Shown here: positions 25,905 through 35,164 of the stretch, piece by piece
Position numbering within the stretch: the stretch's first letter is position 1
How the letters are laid out: the number at the start of each line of letters is the position of its first letter
Assembly: GCF_021266465.1 (NCBI RefSeq)
Contig: NZ_CP089848.1
Coordinates: 1,674,001-1,738,000, forward strand
Length of the DNA stretch: 64,000 nt
Origin: Paralcaligenes sp. KSB-10
GTDB taxonomy: Bacteria > Pseudomonadota > Gammaproteobacteria > Burkholderiales > Burkholderiaceae_B
Reading direction: 5' to 3'
Program-made: the position numbers and the translations under genes
Notes under the pieces: generated by a model
Seen by the model: the letters and a program-made list of their open reading frames with translations, nothing else
What the model was told of the DNA's origin: nothing
Databases searched by the model: none

Positions 25905-26945
25905 TTAGCTTTGCGACGGGGCGCTTAAAAGTCCGCGCGCGCGCAAACGTTGCGCCAGGCGCGGATAGACCCGCAATGCATTCCCACCCAGGACCTTGGA
26001 GCGATGTTCCGGTGCCAGCCAAGTCACCGCATCGATATACCGTTTGGTATCGTCATAGTGATATCCCGTGCGCGGGTCTATACCCTTAACTGCACCAATG
26101 ATCTCGGAGGCAAACAGCACATTGTCGGCCGGCACCACATCAAGCAGCAGCTCGATGCCGGGCCGATGATACACGCAGGTGTCAAAGAACACATTACTCA
26201 TCATCTCTTCCAGGAGCGGTCGATTGAGTTGCTGCGCCAGGCCACGATAGCGCCCCCAGTGATAGGGTACCGCGCCGCCGCCATGAGGGATTATGAATCG
26301 CAATGTCGGAAAATCCTTGAAAATATCCGACAGTAGAAACTGCATGAATGCCGTGGTATCGCCGTTCAGATAGTGTGCTCCCGTGTGATGGAAATTGGGA
26401 TTGCATGAGCAGCTTACGTGAATCATTGCGGGTACGTCGAGTTCCACCAGCTTCTCGAACAGCGGATACCAATGTCGTTGAGTCAGGGGCGGATCAGTCC
26501 AATACCCATCGGTTGGATCGGGATTCAGGTTGCAGCCAACAAAACCCAGCTCCTCCACGCAACGTACCAGTTCCTCAATGCAGTTTGCCGGGCCGACGCC
26601 CGGCGATTGAGGCAATTGGCATACCCCCACGAGCTGGTCGGGATACAGTTCCACCGCCCGGTGAATCAGGTCATTGCAGGCGCGCGTCCAGTGCTGGCTG
26701 GTCGCCGCGTCCCCGACATGGTGTGCCATGGCGCCGGCAATAGGAGAGAACAGCGTGACATCCACGCCGCGCTCGCGCTGAATGCGCAACTGGTTTTTTT
26801 CCAGGGATTCTCGGATTTCATCGTCGCTGATCGTAAAATCGGGCGCAAGTACTTGGCCCACATCAAATGCGGCAGTCTGGCGGGCCCGGTAGTCTTTCAG
26901 CGCCGCAGGGGCGGTAGTGTAGTGGCCGTGGCAATCTATGATCAT
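25905..26945 (-). CDS. ligJ: 4-oxalomesaconate hydratase, amidohydrolase family
   Basis: Hydrates 4-oxalomesaconate to 4-carboxy-4-hydroxy-2-oxoadipate in the protocatechuate/gallate 4,5-cleavage pathways. The 346 residues have the metal-binding HxH in MIIDCHGHYTT, plus PQSPGVGPANCIEELVRCVE, NLNPDPTDGYWTDPPLT, FIIPHGGGAVPYHWGRYRGL and FASEIIGAVKGIDPRTG with the catalytic Glu. These match Sphingomonas LigJ as I recall it. It follows ligK, the next enzyme of the pathway, which strengthens the call. Confidence 0.9.
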   Translation of the reverse strand: MIIDCHGHYTTAPAALKDYRARQTAAFDVGQVLAPDFTISDDEIRESLEKNQLRIQRERGVDVTLFSPIAGAMAHHVGDAATSQHWTRACNDLIHRAVELYPDQLVGVCQLPQSPGVGPANCIEELVRCVEELGFVGCNLNPDPTDGYWTDPPLTQRHWYPLFEKLVELDVPAMIHVSCSCNPNFHHTGAHYLNGDTTAFMQFLLSDIFKDFPTLRFIIPHGGGAVPYHWGRYRGLAQQLNRPLLEEMMSNVFFDTCVYHRPGIELLLDVVPADNVLFASEIIGAVKGIDPRTGYHYDDTKRYIDAVTWLAPEHRSKVLGGNALRVYPRLAQRLRARGLLSAPSQS

Positions 26946-27041
26946 GTTTATCTATGTCCTGAAACGGGTGGCTGGATGCCATGTAGTTTGTACGCAGTCG
27001 CGCATTTTCAGAGCGCTTGGCGCGCTTGCTCCACCAGAGCC

Positions 27042-27719
27042 CTACTCCTCAAAATAGCACCCGAGTTTCATGAGCTGGGCACGATAGCCATCGGCATTGT
27101 TATCCCCTTGCCCGATGGCGGCGAAAGTTCGACTCTCGTGTTCGAACTTGGCGGCTGACTTGGCGTAGACATCCGCCACATTCGCCTGTGGGATGCAGAT
27201 CAGCCCGTCGTCGTCGCCCACCATCAGATCTCCAGGGGCGACCACCATTCCACCGATCGAAACCGGGGTGTTGATTTCACCCGGCCCATTCTTGTAGGGG
27301 CCTTGATGGGTAATGCCGCAAGCATACACAGGGAAACTCTGGCGGCGAATCCAGCCGAAGTCACGTACTGCGCCATTGATGACAATGCCTGCAAACTTCT
27401 TGGCGATGCAGTATGCAAGCATCCGCTCTCCAATGATCGCGTTGCTCAGGTCGCCGCCCGCATCCACGACAATCACATCACCTGCCACAGCCAGGTTCAA
27501 CGCCATGTGTGTCATCAGGTTGTCGCCGGGGCAGCTCTTTACCGTCAATGCCGGCCCGCACAGCACTCCACCGGCATGGAGCGGGCGCAGCGCAGCACCA
27601 CCGGAATTCAAGCGTGACATCGAATCGCTAATATTAGCCACAGGAATCGCGGAAAATTTGTCTGCCCACTCGCTACCAACAGCGCTACGACGCTTAAGAA
27701 CCTGAAAACCTGCCTGCAT
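27042..27719 (-). CDS. ligK: 4-carboxy-4-hydroxy-2-oxoadipate aldolase, RraA-like
   Basis: Cleaves 4-carboxy-4-hydroxy-2-oxoadipate to pyruvate and oxaloacetate. The 225-residue protein has the RraA/HMG-aldolase fold motifs: ALTVKSCPGDNLMTHMAL, VIVVDAGGDLSNAIIGERML and KFAGIVINGAVRDFGWIRRQ with the substrate-binding Arg-Asp pair, then VSIGGMVVAPGDLMVGDDDG. RraA itself is shorter (about 160). Adjacent ligJ indicates the LigK/GalC aldolase role. No ring-cleaving dioxygenase is in the window, so the upper pathway lies elsewhere. Confidence 0.9.
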   Translation of the reverse strand: MQAGFQVLKRRSAVGSEWADKFSAIPVANISDSMSRLNSGGAALRPLHAGGVLCGPALTVKSCPGDNLMTHMALNLAVAGDVIVVDAGGDLSNAIIGERMLAYCIAKKFAGIVINGAVRDFGWIRRQSFPVYACGITHQGPYKNGPGEINTPVSIGGMVVAPGDLMVGDDDGLICIPQANVADVYAKSAAKFEHESRTFAAIGQGDNNADGYRAQLMKLGCYFEE

Positions 27720-27774
27720 GAGAATTCCTTAATAAAGGACTGGGGTTCCTGAGAGCCCCGGAGAATGAATGCCG

Positions 27775-28737
27775 CTAATTGACCGTCAGGTTGAACTGGC
27801 GTGCGACATCGGCGTAACTCTTTAATTCCTGATCAAAAAATGGCCGGAATTCAGAGCTCGGCATAGGCGCGGATTCAATGCCCATCTTGTACAGGGCGGC
27901 AATCACATCTGGCTGCTTCATGACGAGTTGAACCTCGTCTGAAAGCCGTTTAACGATAGCCGCGGGCGTATTCGCGGGAGCAAACACACCCCACCAGCCC
28001 GTGCTCTCCAGATCGGGAACACCCGCCTCCTTCATGGTCGGAACGTCGGGAAGTTGATTGAAGCGCGTCAAACCAGTAACAGCCAAGGCGCGCAGCTTCC
28101 CGCTGCGGATAAGCGGCAACACCTCGCTCGCGGTTTGAATCATGAAAGTAAGCCGGCCCGCGATCAGGTCAGGCATGGCGGCAGCACCTCCCTTGTAAAG
28201 AATCTGAATGGGCTGGGTGTTCGTATTCTTCGGGAAAATCAAGTTCGTCGGAGAACCGGCGCCCACAGCGCCATACGAGGCTTTGTTCGGATTCGCTTTC
28301 ATATATGCCACGAGTTCCGCCACCGTCTTGATCGGCAAGACAGCAGGAACTACGAGCACAAAAGGCGCTTTGCCCAAACGCGCCACTGGGATGAGATCCT
28401 TGGCCGCGTCATAGGGCAAGTTTGTCGTCGTAGCCCGGTTGAACGCAAGAAACGTGGCGCCGATCAGCAAGGTGTAGCCATCCGCAGAGGCCTTGGCAAC
28501 CATATTGGCGCCGATATTCGCACTTGCACCGGGGCGATTATCCACGACAATAGACTGATCAAGTCGAGTGCCCAGTCCTTTGGCCACGACTCGCGTTATA
28601 TTGTCCACTCCGCCGCCCGCGGCATAGGGAACAATCATACGCAGGGGTTTGTCCGGATATTTGGCAGCCGCGGTACCAATAAGGGCCCCCCAAAGCCCAA
28701 CGGCGGCAAGCGCCAGTCGTACAAAACGTCGATTCAT
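27775..28737 (-). CDS. Bug/TctC-type periplasmic receptor
   Basis: Tripartite tricarboxylate transporter receptor, 320 residues from the ATG at 28737 behind AAGGAGAC. It has a signal peptide (VRLALAAVGLWGALIGTAAA), the KYPDKPLRMIVPYAAGGGVD start of the mature domain, VVDNRPGASANIGANMVAKA and LYKGGAAAMPDLIAGRLTFM. The loop after YGAVGAGSP is several residues shorter than in most Bug proteins. It leads the ligK-ligJ run, so a ligand such as a tricarboxylic ring-cleavage intermediate is plausible. No TctA/TctB is nearby. Confidence 0.9.
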   Translation of the reverse strand: MNRRFVRLALAAVGLWGALIGTAAAKYPDKPLRMIVPYAAGGGVDNITRVVAKGLGTRLDQSIVVDNRPGASANIGANMVAKASADGYTLLIGATFLAFNRATTTNLPYDAAKDLIPVARLGKAPFVLVVPAVLPIKTVAELVAYMKANPNKASYGAVGAGSPTNLIFPKNTNTQPIQILYKGGAAAMPDLIAGRLTFMIQTASEVLPLIRSGKLRALAVTGLTRFNQLPDVPTMKEAGVPDLESTGWWGVFAPANTPAAIVKRLSDEVQLVMKQPDVIAALYKMGIESAPMPSSEFRPFFDQELKSYADVARQFNLTVN

Positions 28738-28844
28738 ATTGTCTCCTTGATAATTAAACCTTGATGCCAGGCTCTTTAAAGCAAGCAATCCTTCCGACCC
28801 TTGCTCTGAAAACGAAGCTTAGGGCCGAGGCCAAGGCATTACAA

Positions 28845-28869
28845 TATCGTTCCGTCTGATGGACCGATA
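28845..28869. promoter_or_regulatory. Candidate IclR operator between Bug and iclR genes
   Basis: A 25-bp near-perfect palindrome from TATCGTTCCGTC to GATGGACCGATA; 10 of 12 pairs match around the central T. It ends 11 bp before the iclR start and lies in the divergent intergenic region of the ligKJ operon. Confidence 0.6.
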
Positions 28870-28880
28870 GGTATCTGGAA

Positions 28881-29627
28881 ATGAGTGCAAACCCTGAATC
28901 AACCCTGGTTACTGCCGCAACACGCGCTCTGGCCATCCTCGATATTTTCACGATGGAAGAACCTCATCTCGGGCTAAGCGAAATTGCACGGCGGGTCAGG
29001 CTTGCGAAATCAACAACGCTACGGCTGCTCAAAACCCTGGAGTCCAGCGGCTATGCCGTCCAGAACGACAACGCACAGTGGCGGCTGGGTCCAGCCACGG
29101 CATCGCTTGGCGCCCGCTATCAAATAGCATTCGACATTCGAGAAAACATCGAGCCTGCGCTGCGCAGGCTTTCCGACTCAATTGGAGAGGACACTTCCTT
29201 CTTCGTGCGAGACGGCGGCCGGCGCATTCGATTGGTCAAGGTTCAGTATCCGGACGCTCAACATAATCGTGCGACAGTGGGTGAATCAATGCCGCTGGAT
29301 CGGGGCGCGGCGGGAAAAGTGATACTCGCCGCGGCGGGACAGCAGGGAAAGCTTTATGACGAGATCCGGGCTCGTGGCTATCACGTCACCGTCGGCGAGG
29401 CGAAAGTGACCTCCGCAAGTATTGGAGTACCCGTTTTTGGGAGTCGGTGGCGGATAATCGGGGCACTATGCATAGGCGCGCCGGCGGAAGCCGGCGTCGA
29501 GACCAAGCTTGCCGGCTTTGCGCCACAGCTTAAGCGTGCAGCCGAAGCACTGTCGGCCGCGCTGAGCTATGAAAGTGATGGGGCGGCACAGCGGCTTATC
29601 AAGGCACGGGCAACCTGGCATCCGTAG
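28881..29627 (+). CDS. IclR family transcription regulator (lig locus)
   Basis: Divergent regulator of the Bug-ligK-ligJ operon. The 248 residues contain a winged helix (TRALAILDIFTMEEPHLGLS, then EIARRVRLAKSTTLRLLKTL) and the effector domain (SIGEDTSFFVRDGGRRIRLV, SMPLDRGAAGKVILAAAG, ASIGVPVFGSRWRIIGALCI). The domain is slightly shorter than in PcaR-type members. A ring-cleavage intermediate is the expected effector, by context only. Confidence 0.9.
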   Translation: MSANPESTLVTAATRALAILDIFTMEEPHLGLSEIARRVRLAKSTTLRLLKTLESSGYAVQNDNAQWRLGPATASLGARYQIAFDIRENIEPALRRLSDSIGEDTSFFVRDGGRRIRLVKVQYPDAQHNRATVGESMPLDRGAAGKVILAAAGQQGKLYDEIRARGYHVTVGEAKVTSASIGVPVFGSRWRIIGALCIGAPAEAGVETKLAGFAPQLKRAAEALSAALSYESDGAAQRLIKARATWHP

Positions 29628-29661
29628 GCCAAGCCGGCAGACGGCGAACTATGAATTGGTT

Positions 29662-30114
29662 TTAAGATGCTTTCAACGAACTTATACCTAGTCCGCTTAA
29701 TTTTTTCTCTACGTTCATTCTGTCATTACTTGTAAGCTTTTCCACCGCTCGCTTAAGCGCCTTTTTGTCCGCAAGCAATAATTTTGCGCCTCGCGCCAGG
29801 GCTATTTGATAGAAAAAGACAACATCAATACCCTTGCTTTCAATTCCTACGTAATGGCGGGCCAGCCGTTTAGCAGCGCTGGCAACCTTTTTGGATCGTA
29901 CCGAGTCCGGGGCTGGGCTCAATCGCGCCCGAAGTTCATCTCTTTTTTCATCAGCCAATATCACTGTTCGGCCGCGCCAATGCGTGAATCCGCCACTCGC
30001 CCATTTATTTTTGGAAAACCGGATGCGCTTGACGCGCCCATCCGGAAACTTGGCTTCATAGAAGCCCACATGGCAAGGTTTCTCTTGCGCCTCGAACCAT
30101 CCTGTCTTTTTCAT
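29662..30114 (-). CDS. Hypothetical protein
   Basis: A 150-residue basic protein. The N-terminal 50 residues have an aromatic pattern, GWFEAQEKPCHVGFYEAKFP then RFSKNKWASGGFTHWRGRTV, which recalls small phage or mobile-element proteins. The rest is Lys/Arg-rich with RSKKVASAAKRLARHYVG and a C-terminal helical part. It has no signal peptide or membrane segment. It starts just inside the accessory region boundary. Function unknown. Confidence 0.6.
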   Translation of the reverse strand: MKKTGWFEAQEKPCHVGFYEAKFPDGRVKRIRFSKNKWASGGFTHWRGRTVILADEKRDELRARLSPAPDSVRSKKVASAAKRLARHYVGIESKGIDVVFFYQIALARGAKLLLADKKALKRAVEKLTSNDRMNVEKKLSGLGISSLKAS

Positions 30115-30256
30115 GCGAGCTCCTCGGAAAGCAGAAGCGCTAGTTTACTCGAGTCAATGTGCGGCCGTCTAAACGTTCTTCGATTAACTCAATTATGCTT
30201 ATAGCCAATTGCAACCATAATCAAACCGACACCCGCTCCGGCGGGTCTTTCTTTGC

Positions 30257-30580
30257 TTAGGCATGCTCCAGCGGTCGAATCTTGGCCAGCACATCGGCCA
30301 GCGCGTCCTTGGCGATCTCTGTGTCATGCGCCGCGCCGACACGCCAATCTCTTTGGCCAGTTGGTACTGACTGATGCCCATCGGAGTCAAAAACTCTTCT
30401 TGCAACAGCTCCCCGGGGTCACTGAAGCAATTTCACGAACCATCATCAACTCCCTCAGTAATATTCCACGATCTGCACGTCGTGCGCATGCCCTCATCCG
30501 TAAATGGCATGGCATCTTTTCGCGAGCACTTAGCCGCGACGCCGGGCGAGTTTTTCGGCAGCCCCTGAACTGATCGAGCC
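30257..30580 (-). pseudogene. Degraded higBA toxin-antitoxin pair
   Basis: A HigA-like reading frame starts at 30446 (MMVREIASVTPG) and continues after a one-base slip at the CCCCGGGG run (30411-30418) as ELLQEEFLTPMGISQYQLAK plus EIGVSARR. It then jumps to AHDTEIAKDALADVLAKIRP plus LEHA and stops at 30257. The middle of HigA, about 30 codons, is missing. Just upstream a frame ends HAHDVQIVEYY and stops at 30455, the usual HigB C-terminus. HigB is otherwise too broken to trace. The pair is judged inactive. Confidence 0.6.
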
Positions 30581-30605
30581 GATAAACGCTCACCCAATTG
30601 CCACA

Positions 30606-31589
30606 TTACTCGAGTCGTATGTTCGCAGCCTTGATCGCACTGCCAAACTTCTCATATTCATCATCGATAAACTTCTTGAACTCGTTCGCGCTGCCTCCTA
30701 TCGGTGTCATCCCCAGAGTGTGCAGCCTCTGCCTGACCCCCGGATCATCCAGCGCCTTCTGGAAATCATGATTCAGCCGCTGCTGTAGTTCCGGCTTTAA
30801 ACCGGCGGGCGCCAGAATTCCTAGCCATCCGAGCACATTGAAACCGGGCAGGCCGGCTTCGCTGACTGTTGGAACATCCGGAGCCGCAGGTGTCCGCTTC
30901 GACGTCGATGCGGCCAAAAATCGCAGTTGCCCAGATTTGACAAAGCCGATCGCGGCTGGAGTGGTATCGAACATAACTTGAAGGCGCCCGGCGAGCAGAT
31001 CTGTATAAGCCGGGGCCGCACCTTTGTATGGAATATGGGTAATATCAACCCCGGCGCGATGCTTGAAAATTTCCATGGTCAATTGTGCCAACGAGCCGTT
31101 GCCTCCTGAGCCGTAGCTGAGCTTGCCGGGATTTTTCTTTGCATCATCAATCACATCCTGCATGGTTTTGTATTTCGACTTGGCGGCAACCAGCATCATC
31201 TGCGGTACACCCGCTACGGCGATGATAGGCGTGAAGTCCTTGCGCGAATCGTAGTGGGCGCTTTTCAACAACTGCGGCGAGATCACGGTCGGGCCGGTGG
31301 AGCCCATCAATAAGGTATAGCCATCGGCTGCGGCATGCGCTGCGGCTATGCTGCCGATTGAGCCGCCCACGCCGCCCTTGTTCTCGACCAGCACAGGCTT
31401 GCCCCACAGTTTGCCCAGCCATTCGCCAAGCACGCGGGCAAGAATGTCGCCGGATTGCCCCGGCGCGAAAGGCACGATGATGGTGACGGACCGCGACGGA
31501 TAGCTCGGCTCCGGGCTCCCCGCAAGCGCCAGAGCAGGGAAGGCAAAAAAGAATACGGCTGATTTCAGCAAAGTACGGCGGACAGTCAT
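30606..31589 (-). CDS. Bug/TctC-type periplasmic receptor
   Basis: Receptor of the tripartite tricarboxylate transporter type, 327 residues. Signal peptide MTVRRTLLKSAVFFFAFPAL ending ALAGSPEP; then PSRSVTIIVPFAPGQSGDIL, VLVENKGGVGGSIGSIAAAH, YGSGGNGSLAQLTMEIFKHR, and THIPYKGAAPAYTDLLAGRL. It is the last gene of the GntR-led operon. There is no membrane partner in the window. Confidence 0.9.
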   Translation of the reverse strand: MTVRRTLLKSAVFFFAFPALALAGSPEPSYPSRSVTIIVPFAPGQSGDILARVLGEWLGKLWGKPVLVENKGGVGGSIGSIAAAHAAADGYTLLMGSTGPTVISPQLLKSAHYDSRKDFTPIIAVAGVPQMMLVAAKSKYKTMQDVIDDAKKNPGKLSYGSGGNGSLAQLTMEIFKHRAGVDITHIPYKGAAPAYTDLLAGRLQVMFDTTPAAIGFVKSGQLRFLAASTSKRTPAAPDVPTVSEAGLPGFNVLGWLGILAPAGLKPELQQRLNHDFQKALDDPGVRQRLHTLGMTPIGGSANEFKKFIDDEYEKFGSAIKAANIRLE

Positions 31590-31623
31590 GATATGTCTCC
31601 TGGCTACTATATAGCGCTATGTT

Positions 31624-32010
31624 TTATCTATTTTCTTTTGAATTGCTGGCTACTTCTTCCATCAGGATTGGAATGGCCAGATTACAAGAATGGACGCCCA
31701 GCAAAGTGGTTAACTGGATCACTTCCAGCACTTCCTCCGGCGTAGCGCCAAGTTTCAATGCATTGCGCATATGTCGGCGTACACCCGGGGCATACAGGTG
31801 AGTGGTTGCCGCATTGATGGCAACCAGGATCAACTCTTTGAACTTGGCTGGCAGCGGACCGTTGCGAATCGGCACGCTGCGCAGGGCCAGATAGGCCTCC
31901 ATGAATTCCGGATCAAGCGCGCGTAACTGGTCCCATAGCGGATTCCAATCGCCGCGCGCCATATGGTCATCGGATAGCGGGGTTGAATCAGAGGTTCTTT
32001 GCGTTTTCAT
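31624..32010 (-). CDS. Carboxymuconolactone decarboxylase family protein
   Basis: A 128-residue CMD/AhpD-fold protein. It has DPEFMEAYLALRSVPIRNGP near the N-terminus, then LVAINAATTHLYAPGVRRHM and the family helix ALKLGATPEEVLEVIQLTTL followed by LGVHSCN. Only one Cys of the AhpD CxxC is present, so a peroxidase role is unlikely. It lies between the two Bug genes of the GntR operon; a lactone or oxo acid substrate is a guess. Confidence 0.82.
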   Translation of the reverse strand: MKTQRTSDSTPLSDDHMARGDWNPLWDQLRALDPEFMEAYLALRSVPIRNGPLPAKFKELILVAINAATTHLYAPGVRRHMRNALKLGATPEEVLEVIQLTTLLGVHSCNLAIPILMEEVASNSKENR

Positions 32011-32085
32011 GTGGGCTTCCTTTTTTCAGCATGGATTATTTCAATAGCACCGGCCAGCTTGGATGGAGTTTGGAACAAGGTGGGC

Positions 32086-33072
32086 TCAGTGGTCTTCTGG
32101 CTTGATTGCCGCCGCCTTGATGACGCTTTCCCAACGGCTATAGTCGCGCTTGAGGTAGGAAGCGAATTCGGCCGGTGTATCTCCCACGATCACAGCGCCC
32201 AGATTTTCCAGCTGCGCCTTCACATCTGGTTTGGCCAGCGCCTTCACCATGGCCTCGTTCAGACGATTGATAATGGCCGGAGGAGTGTGGGCCGGAGCGA
32301 GCATGCCGACCCATGGCGCGGTTTCCTCAAAACCAGGAAAGCCCGCTTCCGACATCGTCGGCACATCGGGGAACTGAGGAAGCCTTTTTGGGGTACCGAC
32401 CGCCAGGATCTTGATACGCTTGGCGGCAACATTGCTGGGAATGCCGAGCATCGGGTAGAAGATGAAATCCACCCGTCCAGCCATTACTTCCAATAATGCG
32501 GGCCCATTGCCTTTGAACGGCACATGCATCATTTTGACTTTGGCCCGCGTGGCAAGCAATTCGCCCGCAAGATGCCCGGGGCCGCCTATGCCTGAAGAGC
32601 CAAAACTGACTGTCCCCGGTTTCGTGCGCGCTTGCTCGAGCAGCTCCGGTAGAGTCTTGATCGGCGAACTATACGCATTGATTATCACCATAGGCAGCGT
32701 GGCGGCATTGGAAATTGGAGCAAAATCAGTCTTCGGGTCGAACCCTGCTTTCTTGCCCATGATGAGTGGATCGACATTCAGCCCGGGAGCTGAAAAAAGC
32801 AGTGTGTAGCCGTCTGGAGCGGCATTTTTTACCTCCCGGATCGCAATCATGCCCGTTGCGCCCACCTTGTTTTCAACATAAATGTTTTGTTTCAAGGTTA
32901 CTGACATATCCTTGGCCAGGACTCGGGCTATGACGTCTGTCGGACCGCCCGCCGCAAATCCGACAAGGAGGCGAATTGGCCTGACGGGATAGGCGCTTTC
33001 GGCGTGTGCTGGAACAAAAGCACCGCCAATTATGGCTGCGGTGGCGATGGAACAGAATAACGATTTCTTCAT
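32086..33072 (-). CDS. Bug/TctC-type periplasmic receptor
   Basis: Second Bug protein of the GntR operon, 328 residues. Signal peptide LFCSIATAAIIGGAFVPAHA; mature region RPIRLLVGFAAGGPTDVIAR, YVENKVGATGMIAIREVKNA, VSFGSSGIGGPGHLAGELLA, MMHVPFKGNGPALLEVMAGR. The FAAGG and PFKG loops of the ligand site are intact. It is distinct from the copy at 30606, so the two probably bind different carboxylates or serve sensing. Confidence 0.9.
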   Translation of the reverse strand: MKKSLFCSIATAAIIGGAFVPAHAESAYPVRPIRLLVGFAAGGPTDVIARVLAKDMSVTLKQNIYVENKVGATGMIAIREVKNAAPDGYTLLFSAPGLNVDPLIMGKKAGFDPKTDFAPISNAATLPMVIINAYSSPIKTLPELLEQARTKPGTVSFGSSGIGGPGHLAGELLATRAKVKMMHVPFKGNGPALLEVMAGRVDFIFYPMLGIPSNVAAKRIKILAVGTPKRLPQFPDVPTMSEAGFPGFEETAPWVGMLAPAHTPPAIINRLNEAMVKALAKPDVKAQLENLGAVIVGDTPAEFASYLKRDYSRWESVIKAAAIKPEDH

Positions 33073-33202
33073 GCCTTATCTCCTTTTTTATAGCCACCAA
33101 GCCCGTCTCGAGCGCAGACCTTTACTAGTAGTGGCTTGCATTCCAATCCAGCCGTGGCACATGGATTGACCATAGGGTGCGCACCTTGTACTGTTCTATC
33201 TT

Positions 33203-34102
33203 CTACGCTCTGTAGAACGGGCGATCCCCCTGAATGGTCACGCGATAACCATGGCGACGGTTCGGGTAGTAGTCCCACATGGCGTTGTGCATGGCGCAGC
33301 GGTTATCCCAGAATGCGACCGAATTCGGTCTCCAGCGGAAACGGCACTGGAATACCGGGTTTTCGCAATGGCGGAACAGCATCTGCAGCAAGGCGTCACT
33401 TTCCGCATTGTTCAACTCAACGATGCGTGTGGTGAAAGTTCGGTTCACGAACAAGGCCTTGCGTCCCGTCACGGGATGTGTGCGAACGAGGGGATGCTCG
33501 GCGTGCGGATGCGTTTTACCCGCCCGGTTTTCGAAATTCTTGCCATAAGTTGCGCCATCGTGCGAGGCCGTAAGTCCGCCAAGGAAATCCTTCATACGCT
33601 CGGACAGCGCATCGTAGGCGGCATACATACTGGAGAACAGTGTGTCGCCTCCGCTAGGCGGTACCTGGGTAAGACGCAAGATGCTTCCCATCGGCGGCTC
33701 GGCTTCGCAGGAAACGTCGGAATGCCATTCCTCGCCCGCGATGCGCTTGGAGTTCTCATCGGCATAGATGGCAAGCACCTCGGGGTGCCCTTCTATGCCA
33801 TATGCATAGGGAATATGGGTCAGTTCGCCTAGGCGTGGCCGGCCCTCTTCTTCCTCATGCAAAATGGGTGCACCCGGGTGGATATGCAGTTCGCCGAATC
33901 TACGGCCGAATGCCTTTTGCTGTTCCGGAGCCATCACCTGGTCCCGGAAAAAAATGACCAGATTGTCCATTAGCGCATTATGGATGGCCTGGAAGGTTGG
34001 GTCATCGAGCGGCTTGGATAGATCGACACCGGAGATTTCGGCACCGATATAGGTGGTGATCTTGTCGACGCCGACGCGGTCGGCCACGTTGCTATTGCTC
34101 AT
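33203..34102 (-). CDS. TauD/TfdA family Fe(II)/2-oxoglutarate dioxygenase
   Basis: Predicted alpha-ketoglutarate-dependent hydroxylase, 299 residues from the ATG at 34102 (MSNSNVADRVGVDKITTYIG). The facial triad is visible: His and Asp in GEEWHSDVSCEAEPPMGSIL and the distal His in WDNRCAMHNAMWDYYPNRRH, followed by the 2-oxoglutarate-binding Arg in GYRVTIQGDRPF. HPVTGRKALFVNRTFTTRI is also typical. The substrate is unknown; the operon suggests an organic acid or its sulfonate/ether. Confidence 0.9.
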   Translation of the reverse strand: MSNSNVADRVGVDKITTYIGAEISGVDLSKPLDDPTFQAIHNALMDNLVIFFRDQVMAPEQQKAFGRRFGELHIHPGAPILHEEEEGRPRLGELTHIPYAYGIEGHPEVLAIYADENSKRIAGEEWHSDVSCEAEPPMGSILRLTQVPPSGGDTLFSSMYAAYDALSERMKDFLGGLTASHDGATYGKNFENRAGKTHPHAEHPLVRTHPVTGRKALFVNRTFTTRIVELNNAESDALLQMLFRHCENPVFQCRFRWRPNSVAFWDNRCAMHNAMWDYYPNRRHGYRVTIQGDRPFYRA

Positions 34103-34153
34103 CAAAACACCTCGTTTTCTACGTGAGTTGGGTGGGCCCGAAAGTTGGGCCAA

Positions 34154-35086
34154 TCAAAAGGCGACATGGCTGGCGCCTTTCAGTTCCAGCATGCCGCGTG
34201 CCTCTTCGGGCGTAGCGATAGACAGGCCGAGTTCTTCCAGGATGCGCCTGATTTTGGAGACCTGTTCGGCATTGCTTTGTGCCAGCGTGCCAGGTCCGAG
34301 CCACAAGCTATCCTCCAGACCGACCCGCACATTGCCCCCCATGACAGCTGACTGCGCGGCGACGAACATCTGGTTGCGTCCGGCCCCCAGCACCGACCAG
34401 ACCAGCTCATCGCCAAACAGACGGTCCGCAGTGCGCTTCATGTGCAGCACATCTTCCGGATGCGGACCGATGCCGCCGCGTATGCCGAACACCGATTGGA
34501 TGAACAGCGGCCCGTTGATCAGTCCGCGGTCGAGGAAATGCGCGACCGTATAAAGATGGCTGATGTCGTAGCACTCAAACTCGAAGCGAGTTCCGTTACC
34601 GCTGCAGGACTGGAGCACATAGGCGATATCTCTGAAAGTGTTTTTGAAGACGCGATCATCGCTATCGGCCAGATATGGGCGTTCCCAATCATGCTTGAAG
34701 GTTTTGTAGCGATCGAGAACCTCATACAGGCCGAAATTCATCGAGCCCATGTTCAGCGATGCCACTTCGGGTTTCAACTGCAAAGCGGGCTGCAGTCTTT
34801 CCTCAACAGTCATTGTCGGCGCGCCGCCGGTGGTGATGTTGACCACCGCGTCGCACGACTCGCGTATGATTGGCAGGAAGCGCATAAACATTTCCGGCTC
34901 CTGGACCGGATGCCCGTCGATGGGATCACGCGCATGCAAATGGATGATAGCGGCGCCGGCGGCAGCGGCCCCAACGGATGCCGCTGCGATTTCCTCCGGG
35001 GTCACTGGTAGATGGGGCGACATCGAAGGTGTATTGATCGACCCGGTGACGGCGCAACTGATGATGACTTTGCGTCTTTTAGCCAT
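34154..35086 (-). CDS. BKACE (beta-keto acid cleavage enzyme) family protein
   Basis: A DUF849/BKACE TIM-barrel enzyme, 310 residues. Members cleave a beta-keto acid with acetyl-CoA to give a CoA ester and acetoacetate. Family features: VIISCAVTGSINTPSMSPHL, AAIIHLHARDPIDGHPVQEP with the Zn-binding HxH, VVNITTGGAPTMTVEERLQP, SLNMGSMNFG and a C-terminal NVRVGLEDSLWLGPGTLAQS. It sits between the SDR and TauD genes. The SDR could supply its beta-keto substrate from a beta-hydroxy acid; this is inference. Confidence 0.9.
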   Translation of the reverse strand: MAKRRKVIISCAVTGSINTPSMSPHLPVTPEEIAAASVGAAAAGAAIIHLHARDPIDGHPVQEPEMFMRFLPIIRESCDAVVNITTGGAPTMTVEERLQPALQLKPEVASLNMGSMNFGLYEVLDRYKTFKHDWERPYLADSDDRVFKNTFRDIAYVLQSCSGNGTRFEFECYDISHLYTVAHFLDRGLINGPLFIQSVFGIRGGIGPHPEDVLHMKRTADRLFGDELVWSVLGAGRNQMFVAAQSAVMGGNVRVGLEDSLWLGPGTLAQSNAEQVSKIRRILEELGLSIATPEEARGMLELKGASHVAF

Positions 35087-35164
35087 GAAATGTCCTGTAT
35101 AGGTTGCCGGCAGAAGAGATTGTCGTGAGGGAAATTGACGATAGTTGGAGATTCGATGCCTCAG

